64,000 nucleotides of DNA from positions 62,001-126,000 of the forward strand of contig NZ_JACHJH010000006.1 of NCBI RefSeq assembly GCF_014203555.1, written 5' to 3'. The notes beneath the pieces are model-generated. The model was not told where the DNA came from, made no database searches, and worked only from the letters and a program-made list of their open reading frames with translations. Position numbers and translations under genes: made by a program. Positions 41,278 to 49,399 of the stretch are shown here, one piece after another; position 1 is the stretch's first letter, and every line of letters starts with the position of its first letter. The stretch is from Streptomyces olivoverticillatus. Its GTDB lineage: Bacteria; Actinomycetota; Actinomycetes; Streptomycetales; Streptomycetaceae.

Positions 41278-42261
41278 ATGACGCCCCCACCCCCCTTGGG
41301 TCGTCCCCGGTACAAGGGCGGGCCGACCTTCGATCCGGTCCTGGACGACACCGAGCTGGCCACGGTCCGTGATGCCCTGGCCCGGGGGCGCTGGGGTGAG
41401 GCCCGGCAGCTCCTCGCCCGCACCGGCGACGACTGGGACCGCCGCGGCCACCGCCTCGTCGTCCTCGCCGAAGGGGGCAGCAGCCTCGCCTGGGCCCGCG
41501 ACTGGCAGCTGGCCGAGCCCGACAGCCCCGACGCCGCCCTCCTCCTCGCCTGCGCCACCGTCTTCCGCGCCCTGCAGGGCAAGGACCAGCCCGATGCGGC
41601 CCGCGCCCTGTGCCTGACCGCCGCCCGGATGGCCCCCCGCGACCCGACCCCCTGGCTCTGCGCCCTTATCCTCGCCCGCCGCACCGGCACCGACGACGAG
41701 CGCGTCCGCGCCTTCGACCAGGTCCGCGCACGCCACCGCGACCACCACCACGCGCACCACCTGATGGCCGCCTGCCTGGCCGAACACCAGGAGGGCGACC
41801 GCGACGACCCGCTCCACGAGGTCTACGACTTCGCCTCCTGGGCCGCCGAGCAGGCCCCCGCCGACTCGCCCCTGGCCGTCCTGCCCGTCGTGGCCCACGC
41901 CGAGCGCTACCGCGTCCTGGCCCGCGCCGGAGTCGAACCGGCCGACCCCGCCCGCTCGGGCCACTGGACCACCCGCCGTGCCCGCCAGGTGATGAAGGCC
42001 GCCTTCGACTGGTGGCTCGAATGGGACACCGACGAAGAAGGGCCGGACGCGGCGGACAGCACCGCCGCCACCCACCCCCGGCGCAAGGTCGACCTGAACT
42101 ACCTCGCCCACGCCAAACTGCACGAAGGCCGGCTCGCCGAAGCCGCCGCCCTGCTCACCCGCATCGGCCCGCACGCCACCCACGCCCCCTGGTGCTACCC
42201 CGACCGGGACCCGCGGGGGGCGTTCCGGGCCGCCCGCCGCGCCGCCCTCGGCGCGGCCTGA
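41278..42261 (+). CDS. Tetratricopeptide-like helical protein
   Basis: A 327-residue soluble alpha-helical protein. ATG 41278 follows GGAGGGAG. Repeated helix pairs (ALARGRWGEARQLLARTG, AARALCLTAARMAPRDPTPWLCALILAR, FDQVRARHRDHHHAHHLMAACLAEHQEGD, AHAKLHEGRLAEAAALLTRIG) look like degenerate TPR or Sel1-type repeats. No catalytic motif is seen. It precedes an amino-acid permease by 53 bases and is co-oriented, so it may modulate that transporter, but this is an inference. Confidence 0.75.
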   Translation: MTPPPPLGRPRYKGGPTFDPVLDDTELATVRDALARGRWGEARQLLARTGDDWDRRGHRLVVLAEGGSSLAWARDWQLAEPDSPDAALLLACATVFRALQGKDQPDAARALCLTAARMAPRDPTPWLCALILARRTGTDDERVRAFDQVRARHRDHHHAHHLMAACLAEHQEGDRDDPLHEVYDFASWAAEQAPADSPLAVLPVVAHAERYRVLARAGVEPADPARSGHWTTRRARQVMKAAFDWWLEWDTDEEGPDAADSTAATHPRRKVDLNYLAHAKLHEGRLAEAAALLTRIGPHATHAPWCYPDRDPRGAFRAARRAALGAA

Positions 42262-42314
42262 CGCCGAGGGCGGCACCCCCGACCCGCTCACCCCATGGGA
42301 AGGACGACCCCGCC

Positions 42315-43853
42315 ATGCCGACGGGCACCACGAGCGAGATCAGCACCTATCTGGGGCAGGGCAGACGGCTGCGCGCCAACCGGATAGGAGTGCCGGGGCT
42401 CCTGCTGTCGGTCGTCGCCGCCAGCGCTCCCCTGATGGTCACGGCGGGCGTCATGCCCACCATCTACGGCACGATGGGCATCGTCGGCCAGCCCCTGCTC
42501 TTCGTCATCCTCGGCGTCGTGCTGACCCTCTTCAGCTTCGGATACGCCGAGATGAGCCGGCACGTCCACAACGCCGGCGCCTTCTACGCCTACATCGCCC
42601 GCGGCCTCGGAGGCACCGCCGGAGCCGCCGCCTCCGTCGTCGCCCTGGTCGCCTACAGCGCCATGCAGTTCGGGATCTACGGCCTGTTCGGCTTCGAACT
42701 CTCCGGGCTCCTCGGCGAACACCTCGGCCTGAACGTCGGCTGGTGGGTGCCCGCCACCGCCGCCGTGCTCGCCGTCGGCGCGCTCGGCTGGCTCAAGATA
42801 GACCTCAACGCCAAGGTCCTGGGCGCCTCGCTCCTCGTCGAATGCGCCATGGTCGTCGTTTTCGACGTCGCCGGGATCGCCCAACCCGGCCGGGACGGCT
42901 TCTCGCTGCACGCCTTCGACCCCACCACCCTCGGCGGCGCGGGCCTGGGCACCGCGCTCTCCTTCACCATCGCCTCCTTCGTCGGCTTCGAACAGGCCGC
43001 CGTCTACGCCGAGGAGACCAGCCGCCCCCACGTCGTCGTCGCCCGGGTGACCTTCCTCGCCGTCGGCTTCGTCGCCCTCTTCTTCGCCCTCTCCTCCTGG
43101 GCGCTGAGCGTGGCTGCCGGACCTTCCCGGATCACCGCCCTGGCGCAGCAGGAGGGGCCGGGCCTGCTCTTCACCCTCACCGAAGCGCGGTTCGGCGCCG
43201 CCTTCACCGACGTCATGCACCTCTTCTACGTGACCGGCATGTTCGCCGCCATGCTCAGCTTCCACAACGTCGTCGCCCGCTACGCCTTCGCCATGGGCCG
43301 TGAGGGCCTGCTGCCCGCCGCCGTCGGTCGCACCTCCCGCTCCAGCGGCGCACCCGCCTACGGCTCCCTGCTGCAGAGCGTCGTCTCCCTGCTGGCCGTC
43401 GTGGTGTTCGCGGCCACCGACCACCGGCCGCACGGCGACCCCACCGCGCCCGTCCTGCGCCTGTTCACCTGGATGGGCAACATCGGCGCGCTCGGCGTGA
43501 TCGTCCTCATGGCCACCGCCTGCGCCGCCGTCATCGCCTTCTTCGTGCGCCGCGGAGCGGGCCGGGCGCAGGCCCCGCGGCTGATCGCCTCCGGCCTGGC
43601 CGGGCTCGCCCTGCTGGTGATCGTCGGCTGTGCAGTCGAGGACTTCGACGTGCTGCTCGGCGCCGACCCCGGCCCGGTGCTGCGCTGGATCCTTCCGGGC
43701 ATCGTCGGCGCCTCGGTCCTCCTCGGGGTGGTCTACGGACTGCTGCTGCGACACCTGCGGCCCGAGGTGCACGCCCGCATCGGGCTGGGCAACGAGGCGT
43801 TCCTGCTCGACAAGGCGGCGGCCTCCCGCCTGACCCGAAAGGCTTCCTCATGA
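42315..43853 (+). CDS. APC-family amino acid/polyamine permease
   Basis: A 512-residue transporter with 12 hydrophobic segments. RIGVPGLLLSVVAASAPLMVTAGVMPTIYG and FSFGYAEMSRHVHNAGAFYAYIARGLGG are the helix-1 and helix-2/3 signatures of the APC superfamily; FVGFEQAAVYAEETSRPHVVVAR is the family motif of helix 6-7. ATG 42315 with AAGGAC upstream. Substrate is unknown, an amino acid or amine being usual. It converges on the ferredoxin-like gene. Confidence 0.92.
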   Translation: MPTGTTSEISTYLGQGRRLRANRIGVPGLLLSVVAASAPLMVTAGVMPTIYGTMGIVGQPLLFVILGVVLTLFSFGYAEMSRHVHNAGAFYAYIARGLGGTAGAAASVVALVAYSAMQFGIYGLFGFELSGLLGEHLGLNVGWWVPATAAVLAVGALGWLKIDLNAKVLGASLLVECAMVVVFDVAGIAQPGRDGFSLHAFDPTTLGGAGLGTALSFTIASFVGFEQAAVYAEETSRPHVVVARVTFLAVGFVALFFALSSWALSVAAGPSRITALAQQEGPGLLFTLTEARFGAAFTDVMHLFYVTGMFAAMLSFHNVVARYAFAMGREGLLPAAVGRTSRSSGAPAYGSLLQSVVSLLAVVVFAATDHRPHGDPTAPVLRLFTWMGNIGALGVIVLMATACAAVIAFFVRRGAGRAQAPRLIASGLAGLALLVIVGCAVEDFDVLLGADPGPVLRWILPGIVGASVLLGVVYGLLLRHLRPEVHARIGLGNEAFLLDKAAASRLTRKASS

Positions 43854-43885
43854 CGTGCTGCCACCGGCCGACGGGGAAGGCGCCC

Positions 43886-44293
43886 TCAGCCCTCCAGCGC
43901 CTTGCCGACCCGCCGCGACACCGTGAACGCGTACAGATCCAGCACCCCCGGCGGCTCGGCCAGCCCCGGGCCGCCGGCCCGGACCCACTCGGCGATGTCC
44001 GCCAGGGCGCCGTCGTCGTTGACCAGCCCCAGCCACACCGGCCGCCCGCCTGCCGCGCGCCCCGCCGCCGACGGCTGCACCACCATCACATTCGCCTGGT
44101 CGCACACGTCCAGGCACTCCGACGCCCGCACCCGGGCCGCATCCCCCACGGCACCGCGCAGCCGGGCGATCTGCCCCGCGTGGTCGACACCCGGCACCTT
44201 GCGGGCGTCACCACAGCAGCAGCCGCGGCAGACCGTTATCCGGCAGGGGGCGGCGGCGGACGGTGCGGCACGGCGGGAGCTGTTGGAGATCAT
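43886..44293 (-). CDS. (2Fe-2S) ferredoxin-like small protein
   Basis: A 135-residue protein with CRITVCRGCCCGDARKVPGVDH near residues 15-36 and ECLDVCDQANVMVVQPS near 67. The Cys pattern matches the thioredoxin-like [2Fe-2S] ferredoxin group, in which four Cys from two segments hold the cluster. ATG 44293 is an assumed start because the ribosome site is weak; the frame is open to 44350. Function is unknown; related small proteins occur beside cobalamin genes, which are not present here. Confidence 0.75.
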   Translation of the reverse strand: MISNSSRRAAPSAAAPCRITVCRGCCCGDARKVPGVDHAGQIARLRGAVGDAARVRASECLDVCDQANVMVVQPSAAGRAAGGRPVWLGLVNDDGALADIAEWVRAGGPGLAEPPGVLDLYAFTVSRRVGKALEG

Positions 44294-44365
44294 CCGCCCG
44301 ATGATACGCAAGGCCGGTTGGCCGGCCCGCCGTTGAGAGGAACGCCTCATGGCGGGCCCGGCGCC

Positions 44366-45154
44366 CTAGGGAACCGCGCGGATCAGCACGAGCGAGCCGA
44401 CCAGGGACGGCTGCCCGCGCAGGGCGCCGTGCCGCTCGTCCCACGCCCCGCTGTCGAGGTCGCGGCGGAGCCGGTCCGTGTACCGCTCCGCCACGTCCGC
44501 CTCGACGAAGCTCCACGCCGAGCACGCCTGCCGGGCCCCGGGGTCCAGCAGGCGCTCGGGGCGGGCGTAGTACGCCTCGTTGAAGCCGTCGCTGCAGTCC
44601 GCGGGGACCGGCACCGGCTCGACCGTGGTCCGGCCGCCGAGCGCCCGGGTGATGTCCTCGACCGCCGGATACCGCCGGGCCTCGGTGTCCAGCACGAGCG
44701 GGGCATAGTCGTACAGCCAGAACTCCCGTACGAGGTCCGGGTCGCAGGTCAGGACGGCCACGGGGCCGCGCGTCACGCGCCGCATCTCCCGCAGGCCGGC
44801 CTTCAGGTCGCTCCACTGGTGCACGCTGAAGGTGGTCATCGCGGCGTCGAACGCGCCGTCGTCGAACGGCAGCCGCTCGGCCACGGCGTCCACGGCGGTC
44901 GGTAGATGCGCGGGCCGCTGGGCCCGCATCGACGCCGACGGCTCCACCGCCGTCACCAGCGCCCCGGCCGGCTCGTACGACCCGGCCCCCGCCCCCACGT
45001 TGATCACGGTACGGGCGTCGCCCAGGGCCCGGGAAACCGCCGCCGCGATGCGCGGATCGGGCCGGCGGTAGCGGCTGTAACCCGCGCCGATCGTGCCGTA
45101 GTCCGCGTCCCCCGCGCTGCCGTCGGCCGCCCGGCCGGTCGCATGTTCGGTCAT
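44366..45154 (-). CDS. SAM-dependent methyltransferase
   Basis: A 262-residue class I methyltransferase. TVINVGAGAGSYEPAGALVTAVEPSASM is the SAM-binding motif I and acidic motif II, then LPFDDGAFDAAMTTFSVHQWSDLKAGLREMRRVTRGPVAVLTCD covers motifs III-IV. The acceptor substrate cannot be seen. The beginning GTIGAGYSRYRRPDPRI is typical of the UbiE-like group. ATG 45154. It lies downstream of the tRNA-Leu gene and its terminator, in the same direction. Confidence 0.9.
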   Translation of the reverse strand: MTEHATGRAADGSAGDADYGTIGAGYSRYRRPDPRIAAAVSRALGDARTVINVGAGAGSYEPAGALVTAVEPSASMRAQRPAHLPTAVDAVAERLPFDDGAFDAAMTTFSVHQWSDLKAGLREMRRVTRGPVAVLTCDPDLVREFWLYDYAPLVLDTEARRYPAVEDITRALGGRTTVEPVPVPADCSDGFNEAYYARPERLLDPGARQACSAWSFVEADVAERYTDRLRRDLDSGAWDERHGALRGQPSLVGSLVLIRAVP

Positions 45155-45217
45155 GATCCTGAACCTATCCCCGCCGTCAATGCCCCGGGGCGCCCGCAAG
45201 ACCCCCCGGAAACGCAG

Positions 45218-45244
45218 AAAAACCCCAGCTGAGCTGGGGTTTTT
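45218..45244 (-). terminator. Rho-independent terminator of tRNA-Leu
   Basis: AAAAACCCCAGCT and AGCTGGGGTTTTT form a perfect 13-bp stem around a central G; on the minus strand the U-tract follows. It begins 4 bases past the CCA of the tRNA. Confidence 0.85.
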
Positions 45245-45247
45245 CGT

Positions 45248-45335
45248 TGGTGTCCGAGGGGGGACTTGAACCCCCACGCCCGATAAAGGGCACTAGCACC
45301 TCAAGCTAGCGCGTCTGCCATTCCGCCACCCGGAC
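45248..45335 (-). tRNA. tRNA-Leu(GAG)
   Basis: Read on the minus strand, the 88-base gene has acceptor stem GTCCGGG pairing with CTCGGAC, D-arm GGCGGAATGGCAGACGC, anticodon stem CTAGC/GCTAG with loop TTGAGGT giving anticodon GAG, a long class II variable arm and T-arm GGGGGTTCAAGTCCCCC. CCA is encoded. It reads CUC/CUU leucine codons, frequent in GC-rich genes. Confidence 0.95.
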
Positions 45336-45576
45336 TAGGTGTCTGTCTCTGCGGGGTGTTCCCCGCGGCGACATGGAAAACAATAGCAAACATCCGGACG
45401 TGCTCGATCACCCGGACGCCGCAGCCCCCGGCAGGGGGTCGGCGCCGCGGAACATTGCGGGCGCATGTCGGCGGCATTACGGCCTTGGGCCCGCGGAGCG
45501 GGGGAGGCAGGATGGCGGTGGACCACGTCGGGGCCCGCCGCGGGCGGGACCCGGCAGCGAACCACGAGGAGGCAGC

Positions 45577-46911
45577 GTGAGCGAGTCGAAGCCGGCCACC
45601 GCCGGCCCGGGCAAGGGCGCCGAGGCAGAGGTCACGGACCTCTGCCGGGACCTGATCCGGATCGACACCAGCAACTACGGCGACCACTCCGGACCGGGTG
45701 AGCGAGCCGCCGCCGAATACGTGGCCGAGAAGCTCGCCGAGGTCGGTCTCGAACCGCAGATCTTCGAGTCGCACCCCGGCAGGGCCTCGACCGTGGCCCG
45801 GATCGAGGGCGCCGACCCGTCCCGCCCGGCGCTGCTCATCCACGGCCACACCGACGTCGTGCCGGCCAACGCCGACGACTGGACCCACCACCCCTTCGCC
45901 GGCGAGATCGCCGACGGGTGTGTATGGGGCCGCGGCGCGGTCGACATGAAGGACATGGACGCGATGACCCTCGCGGTCGTCCGCGACCGGCTGCGCACCG
46001 GGCGCAAGCCCCCGCGCGACATCGTGCTCGCCTTCCTCGCCGACGAGGAGGCCGGCGGCATCTACGGCGCCCGGCACCTGGTCGACAAGCACCCCGGCCT
46101 CTTCGAAGGCGTCACCGAGGCCATCGGCGAGGTCGGCGGCTTCTCCTTCACCGTCAACGAGAACCTGCGGCTCTATCTGATCGAGACCGCCCAGAAGGGC
46201 ATGCACTGGATGCGGCTCACCGTGGACGGCACGGCGGGCCACGGCTCGATGACCAACAAGGACAACGCCATCACCGAGCTGTGCGAGGCGGTCGGCAGGC
46301 TGGGGCGGCACGAGTTCCCGGTCCGGGTGACCAAGTCCGTGCGGTCCTTCCTCGACGAGCTCTCCGACGCCCTCGGCACCCCGCTCGACCCCGAGGACAT
46401 GGAGGCCACGCTCGCCAAGCTCGGCGGCATCGCCAAGATGATCGGCACCACGCTGCGCAACTCCGCGGCCCCCACGATGCTGGGCGCCGGGTACAAGGTG
46501 AACGTCATCCCCGGGCAGGCCACCGCGCACGTCGACGGACGGTTCCTGCCGGGGTACGAGGAGGAGTTCCTCGCCGACCTCGACCGGATCCTGGGCCCGC
46601 GCGTCAAGCGGGAGGACGTCCACGCGGACAAGGCGCTGGAGACGAGCTTCGACGGCGACCTCGTCGAGGCCATGCAGTCGGCGCTCAAGGCCGAGGACCC
46701 CATCGCGCGCGCCGTGCCGTACATGCTCTCCGGCGGTACCGACGCCAAGCACTTCGACAACCTCGGTGTGCGCTGCTTCGGCTTTGCGCCGCTGCAGTTG
46801 CCGCCCGAACTGGATTTCGCCGGAATGTTCCACGGAGTTGACGAACGCGTGCCCGTCGATGGTCTGAAATTCGGGGTGCGCGTGCTGGACCGTTTCATCG
46901 ATCAGAGCTGA
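45577..46911 (+). CDS. M20-family metallopeptidase
   Basis: A 444-residue M20 peptidase/amidohydrolase. LLIHGHTDVVPAN holds the first metal His and Asp, GRGAVDMKDMDAM the bridging Asp, and FLADEEAGG the catalytic Glu; HVDGRFLPG and FGFAPLQLP lie in the lid and last metal segment. It cleaves a dipeptide, acyl-amino acid or related amide with two zinc ions. GTG 45577 follows GAGGAGGCAGC. Substrate unknown. It is transcribed away from the tRNA and towards the chaplins. Confidence 0.92.
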   Translation: MSESKPATAGPGKGAEAEVTDLCRDLIRIDTSNYGDHSGPGERAAAEYVAEKLAEVGLEPQIFESHPGRASTVARIEGADPSRPALLIHGHTDVVPANADDWTHHPFAGEIADGCVWGRGAVDMKDMDAMTLAVVRDRLRTGRKPPRDIVLAFLADEEAGGIYGARHLVDKHPGLFEGVTEAIGEVGGFSFTVNENLRLYLIETAQKGMHWMRLTVDGTAGHGSMTNKDNAITELCEAVGRLGRHEFPVRVTKSVRSFLDELSDALGTPLDPEDMEATLAKLGGIAKMIGTTLRNSAAPTMLGAGYKVNVIPGQATAHVDGRFLPGYEEEFLADLDRILGPRVKREDVHADKALETSFDGDLVEAMQSALKAEDPIARAVPYMLSGGTDAKHFDNLGVRCFGFAPLQLPPELDFAGMFHGVDERVPVDGLKFGVRVLDRFIDQS

Positions 46912-46981
46912 GAACCGCTCCGAATCCACCCTCCTCTGCGCATTGTTGGCGCATCTTTAACCGGAAAGAGTGAACGCGGTC

Positions 46982-46997
46982 AGGGTTACGTAGCCCT
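46982..46997. promoter_or_regulatory. Palindrome AGGGTTACGTAGCCCT before chpH
   Basis: A 16-base near-perfect inverted repeat (one mismatch per arm) 68 bases upstream of chpH. It may be a regulator site for a developmentally controlled promoter; chaplin promoters are known to use the sigma factor BldN. Confidence 0.4.
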
Positions 46998-47021
46998 ATT
47001 ACCTCCTCGTCGTTACAGGTG

Positions 47022-47044
47022 TGCGGTCCGCGGCTGGGACCGCA
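47022..47044 (+). promoter_or_regulatory. 5'-UTR hairpin upstream of chpH ribosome site
   Basis: TGCGGTCC (47022-47029) pairs with GGACCGCA (47037-47044) in an 8-bp stem, ending 8 bases before the AAGGAGGA ribosome site at 47053-47060. It might stabilise the mRNA or tune translation. Confidence 0.45.
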
Positions 47045-47064
47045 GTGCCAACAAGGAGGAATCC

Positions 47065-47298
47065 ATGCTGAAGAAGGTCGTCGCCGTATCGGCTGCCACC
47101 GGCGGACTCGTGCTCGCGGGGGCGGGGCTCGCCGCCGCCAGCTCGGGCGCTCAGGGCGCTGCCGTGGGCTCTCCCGGCGTCGTCTCGGGCAACGTCATCC
47201 AGGTCCCTGTCGCGGTTCCGGTGAATGTTTGCGGCAACACCATCGACGTCGTCGGTCTGCTCAACCCCACGTTCGGCAACACCTGCATCAACAAGTGA
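47065..47298 (+). CDS. chpH: Short chaplin ChpH
   Basis: A 77-residue secreted amyloid-forming surfactant. The Sec signal is about residues 1-26 (basic start, LVLAGAGLAAAS), leaving a 50-residue chaplin domain: GAQGAAVGSPGVVSGNVIQVPVAVPVNVCGN then TIDVVGLLNPTFGNTCINK. The two Cys form the conserved disulfide. Chaplins assemble with rodlins on aerial hyphae and lower surface tension, letting them leave the medium. ATG 47065 has a perfect AAGGAGGA. It is followed by the long chaplin gene, the chpH-chpC arrangement recalled from S. coelicolor (SCO1675-SCO1674). Confidence 0.95.
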   Translation: MLKKVVAVSAATGGLVLAGAGLAAASSGAQGAAVGSPGVVSGNVIQVPVAVPVNVCGNTIDVVGLLNPTFGNTCINK

Positions 47299-47448
47299 CG
47301 TTTTGTCCGAGCCCGTGAGGGAATGAGCCAAGCGGCTCCGGAGAGCGCCTCACGCGCCCCGGGGCCGCCGGGCTTTCGACTGGGCTTTCATGAGCGGGCA
47401 TCTGGCCCGCCCGTAATCCGCATGGCAAAAGCAGAGGGGCAGAAGTAA

Positions 47449-48321
47449 ATGCGACAGGTCAACAAAAAGGGCCTGCTCACCGTAGCGGCGGCGAGTGGAG
47501 TGCTCGCCGTCACCGGCGGTTACGCAATCGCGGACTCCGGCGCCCAGGGCGCCACCGCACACTCCCCGGGCGTCGCTTCCGGGAATACCGTCCAGGTGCC
47601 GGTCACTGTGCCGGTCAACGCCTGCGGCAACACCGTGAACGTGGTCGGCCTGCTCAACCCGGCCTCCGGCAACCGGTGTGTCAACGGCGGTGGCGGCTTC
47701 CACGGGCACGGCGGCAAGAAGGGCCACGGCGGCGGCTCCGCCCAGGCCCAGGGCAAGGCCGTCGGCTCGCCCGGCGTCCTCTCCGGCAACGTCGCCCAGG
47801 CGCCGGTCACTGTGCCGGTCAACGCCTGCGGCAACAGCGTCGACGTCATCGGCATCGGCAACCCCGCCAGCGGCAACGAGTGCGTGAACTCCGGGGGCGG
47901 CCACGGCTGGGAGGGCCACAGCCACCAGCCGCCGCACCGGGGGCAGCCCGGTCACCCGGGTCACCCTGGGCACCCCGGTCACCCGGGCACCCACGGCCCC
48001 GGCGGCCACCACAACCCGCCCGGCCACCCCGGGAACCCGGGCGAGCAGCAGCCCGGCCACAAGCCGCCGGCCGGCGAGCACAACCCGCCGGCCGCTCACC
48101 CGGGCAACCCGGGTGACCACGCGGTCAAGCCGGTCACCGCGGTGAAGGACGCCCACCGCCCGCAGGTGATGGACGCCCACCGCCCGGCCGGCGTGGCCGA
48201 GCAGGCCGCCCAGCTCGCGCACACCGGTGCGGGCCAGCTCGGTGCGGCCGGTGCGGCCAGCGCCGCGCTGCTGCTCGGCGGCGCGGTGCTCTACCGCCGC
48301 GCCCGCGGCGCGCAGGGCTGA
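47449..48321 (+). CDS. chpC: Long, cell-wall-anchored chaplin ChpC
   Basis: A 290-residue chaplin. After a signal peptide of about 28 residues come two chaplin domains (about 35-80 and 100-148), each with two Cys and the VPVTVPVNACGN-type core. A wall-spanning region of His-Pro-Gly triplets (HPGHPGHPGHPG) and NPPGHPGNPG runs from about 165 to 225. The LPXTG-like sorting signal LAHTG is at about 258, followed by a hydrophobic helix and RRARGAQG tail. Class E sortases recognise LAxTG and attach the protein to peptidoglycan, presenting chaplin domains for polymerisation. ATG 47449 with AGAGGGGCAG upstream. Confidence 0.95.
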   Translation: MRQVNKKGLLTVAAASGVLAVTGGYAIADSGAQGATAHSPGVASGNTVQVPVTVPVNACGNTVNVVGLLNPASGNRCVNGGGGFHGHGGKKGHGGGSAQAQGKAVGSPGVLSGNVAQAPVTVPVNACGNSVDVIGIGNPASGNECVNSGGGHGWEGHSHQPPHRGQPGHPGHPGHPGHPGTHGPGGHHNPPGHPGNPGEQQPGHKPPAGEHNPPAAHPGNPGDHAVKPVTAVKDAHRPQVMDAHRPAGVAEQAAQLAHTGAGQLGAAGAASAALLLGGAVLYRRARGAQG

Positions 48322-48325
48322 CGGA

Positions 48326-48402
48326 CCGGCCCGGCGGCAGTGAGCCGCCGGGCCGGCCGCAGCGAAGGGAGCGGACCCCGCATCGGCGGGGCCCGCTCCC
48401 TT
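48326..48402. terminator. Double hairpin terminator after chpC
   Basis: A first 13-bp stem (CCGGCCCGGCGGC/GCCGCCGGGCCGG, 48326-48356) and a second stem AAGGGAGCGG/CCGCTCCCTT (48365-48402) with inner CCCC/GGGG pairs. The region also lies at the end of the convergent DUF5703 gene. Confidence 0.75.
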
Positions 48403-48439
48403 CCGCGTTCACCCCCGCATGCTCAGGGCGTTCGAACGT

Positions 48440-48628
48440 TCACCAGGTGGCGCGCAGCTGACGGATGATCCGGCGCCGCAGCCGCACCTTCCGGCTGCCG
48501 TCCGGGTAGAGGCGTAGTCGGTCCAACTCCCAGTGTCCGTACTCGGCGTGGTCGGTCAGCAGGCGTGTGGCTGCTCTCCGGGAGACCCCCCGGGGCACAT
48601 ACACATCACAGAATTCGTATTCCGGCAT
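48440..48628 (-). CDS. DUF5703-family small protein
   Basis: A 62-residue protein matching the actinomycete DUF5703 family: MPEYEFCDVYVPRGVSRRAA then LLTDHAEYGHWELDRLRLYPDGSRKVRLRRRIIRQLRATW. It is acidic at the start and strongly basic at the end. Function unknown. It converges on chpC and is divergent from the next gene, with 47 bases between starts. Confidence 0.85.
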   Translation of the reverse strand: MPEYEFCDVYVPRGVSRRAATRLLTDHAEYGHWELDRLRLYPDGSRKVRLRRRIIRQLRATW

Positions 48629-48675
48629 CGCATCTATTGTGCGGGAACGGGCCCGGTGCGGATAGCGTCTGCACT

Positions 48676-49353
48676 ATGTCTGATGCTGCGCAGCCGACCG
48701 CTGCCGAGGTACGGGCCGCCGCCGAGGCGGTCAAAGCCGCTCTGGACCGCCACCTCGAGGCCGTCGAACGCCGTTCCGGGGAGGACGACCCGGCCGTCTA
48801 CGCCGCGTTCAACGAGCTGGCCGCGACAGCCGAGGCCTACGACGAACTGCTCTACGACGCCTATGACGAGGTCACCCCCTTCGAGATCCCCGGCGACGAC
48901 ACGCTGCCCGCGTACGCCGGGCCGGAGGAGCCCAGCGTGCTGAGCGTGCTGATCCGCCGGGACTACGCGGTGGTCGAACCCCAGCGGCTGCTCGCACAGG
49001 CGCAGCGGGTGGCCGATCTGGACCCGGACGTCGACGCCGACCCGGAGGCGGGCGGGCCCGGCGGCGCCGCGGGCAGCGTGCACGCGGCGCTCGGCGTGCT
49101 GTTCGGCGAGTACGAGCCCGACGAAATCGCCTCCCGGCACAAGGAATTCGGCCTGGAGGAAGGCGACTCCACCCTGTGGGTGGCCGCGGGCGATGAGCCC
49201 GCCGAACCGGGGGAGTGGCTGTCGACCCCCTTCGACCAGGCCGATCCCCAGCGGGTGGTGTGCCGCTTCGACGTCAGTGCCGTCTTCGACGAGGAGCTGG
49301 ACCTCGACGAGGAGATCGAGGACGAGGGGGAATTCGGCTCCTCCGAGGACTGA
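48676..49353 (+). CDS. Acidic conserved protein of unknown function
   Basis: A 225-residue very acidic protein from ATG 48676. The N-terminal helix AAEVRAAAEAVKAALDRHLEAVERR is followed by a conserved middle (LIRRDYAVVEPQRLLAQAQRVADLD) and an acidic end DEELDLDEEIEDEGEFGSSED. No catalytic motif, signal or membrane segment is seen. Homologues occur next to the chaplin region in streptomycetes. Possible protein-interaction role, not established. Confidence 0.7.
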   Translation: MSDAAQPTAAEVRAAAEAVKAALDRHLEAVERRSGEDDPAVYAAFNELAATAEAYDELLYDAYDEVTPFEIPGDDTLPAYAGPEEPSVLSVLIRRDYAVVEPQRLLAQAQRVADLDPDVDADPEAGGPGGAAGSVHAALGVLFGEYEPDEIASRHKEFGLEEGDSTLWVAAGDEPAEPGEWLSTPFDQADPQRVVCRFDVSAVFDEELDLDEEIEDEGEFGSSED

Positions 49354-49362
49354 GGGCGGAAG

Positions 49363-49379
49363 GCGCCCGGCCCGGGCGC
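49363..49379. terminator. Hairpin between convergent genes
   Basis: GCGCCCG-GCC-CGGGCGC is a perfect 7-bp stem with a 3-base loop, in the 46-base gap between the acidic protein and the RecD2-like gene. Confidence 0.5.
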
Positions 49380-49399
49380 ACGCCGGGCCGGGGCCGCGC

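Noticed and set aside
41668-41671. Second TTA codon, in the TPR gene
   Set aside because: The TTA letters span two codons (CTT ATC) and are not in frame.
47938-48120. Short tandem repeats in the chpC region as a possible CRISPR or minisatellite array
   Set aside because: The repetition is coding (His-Pro-Gly and Asn-Pro-Gly units) inside the chaplin wall spacer; there are no spacers or cas genes.
47350-48222. Minus-strand ORF opposite the long chaplin
   Set aside because: Valine/glycine-rich shadow; the plus strand has signal peptide, chaplin domains and sorting signal.
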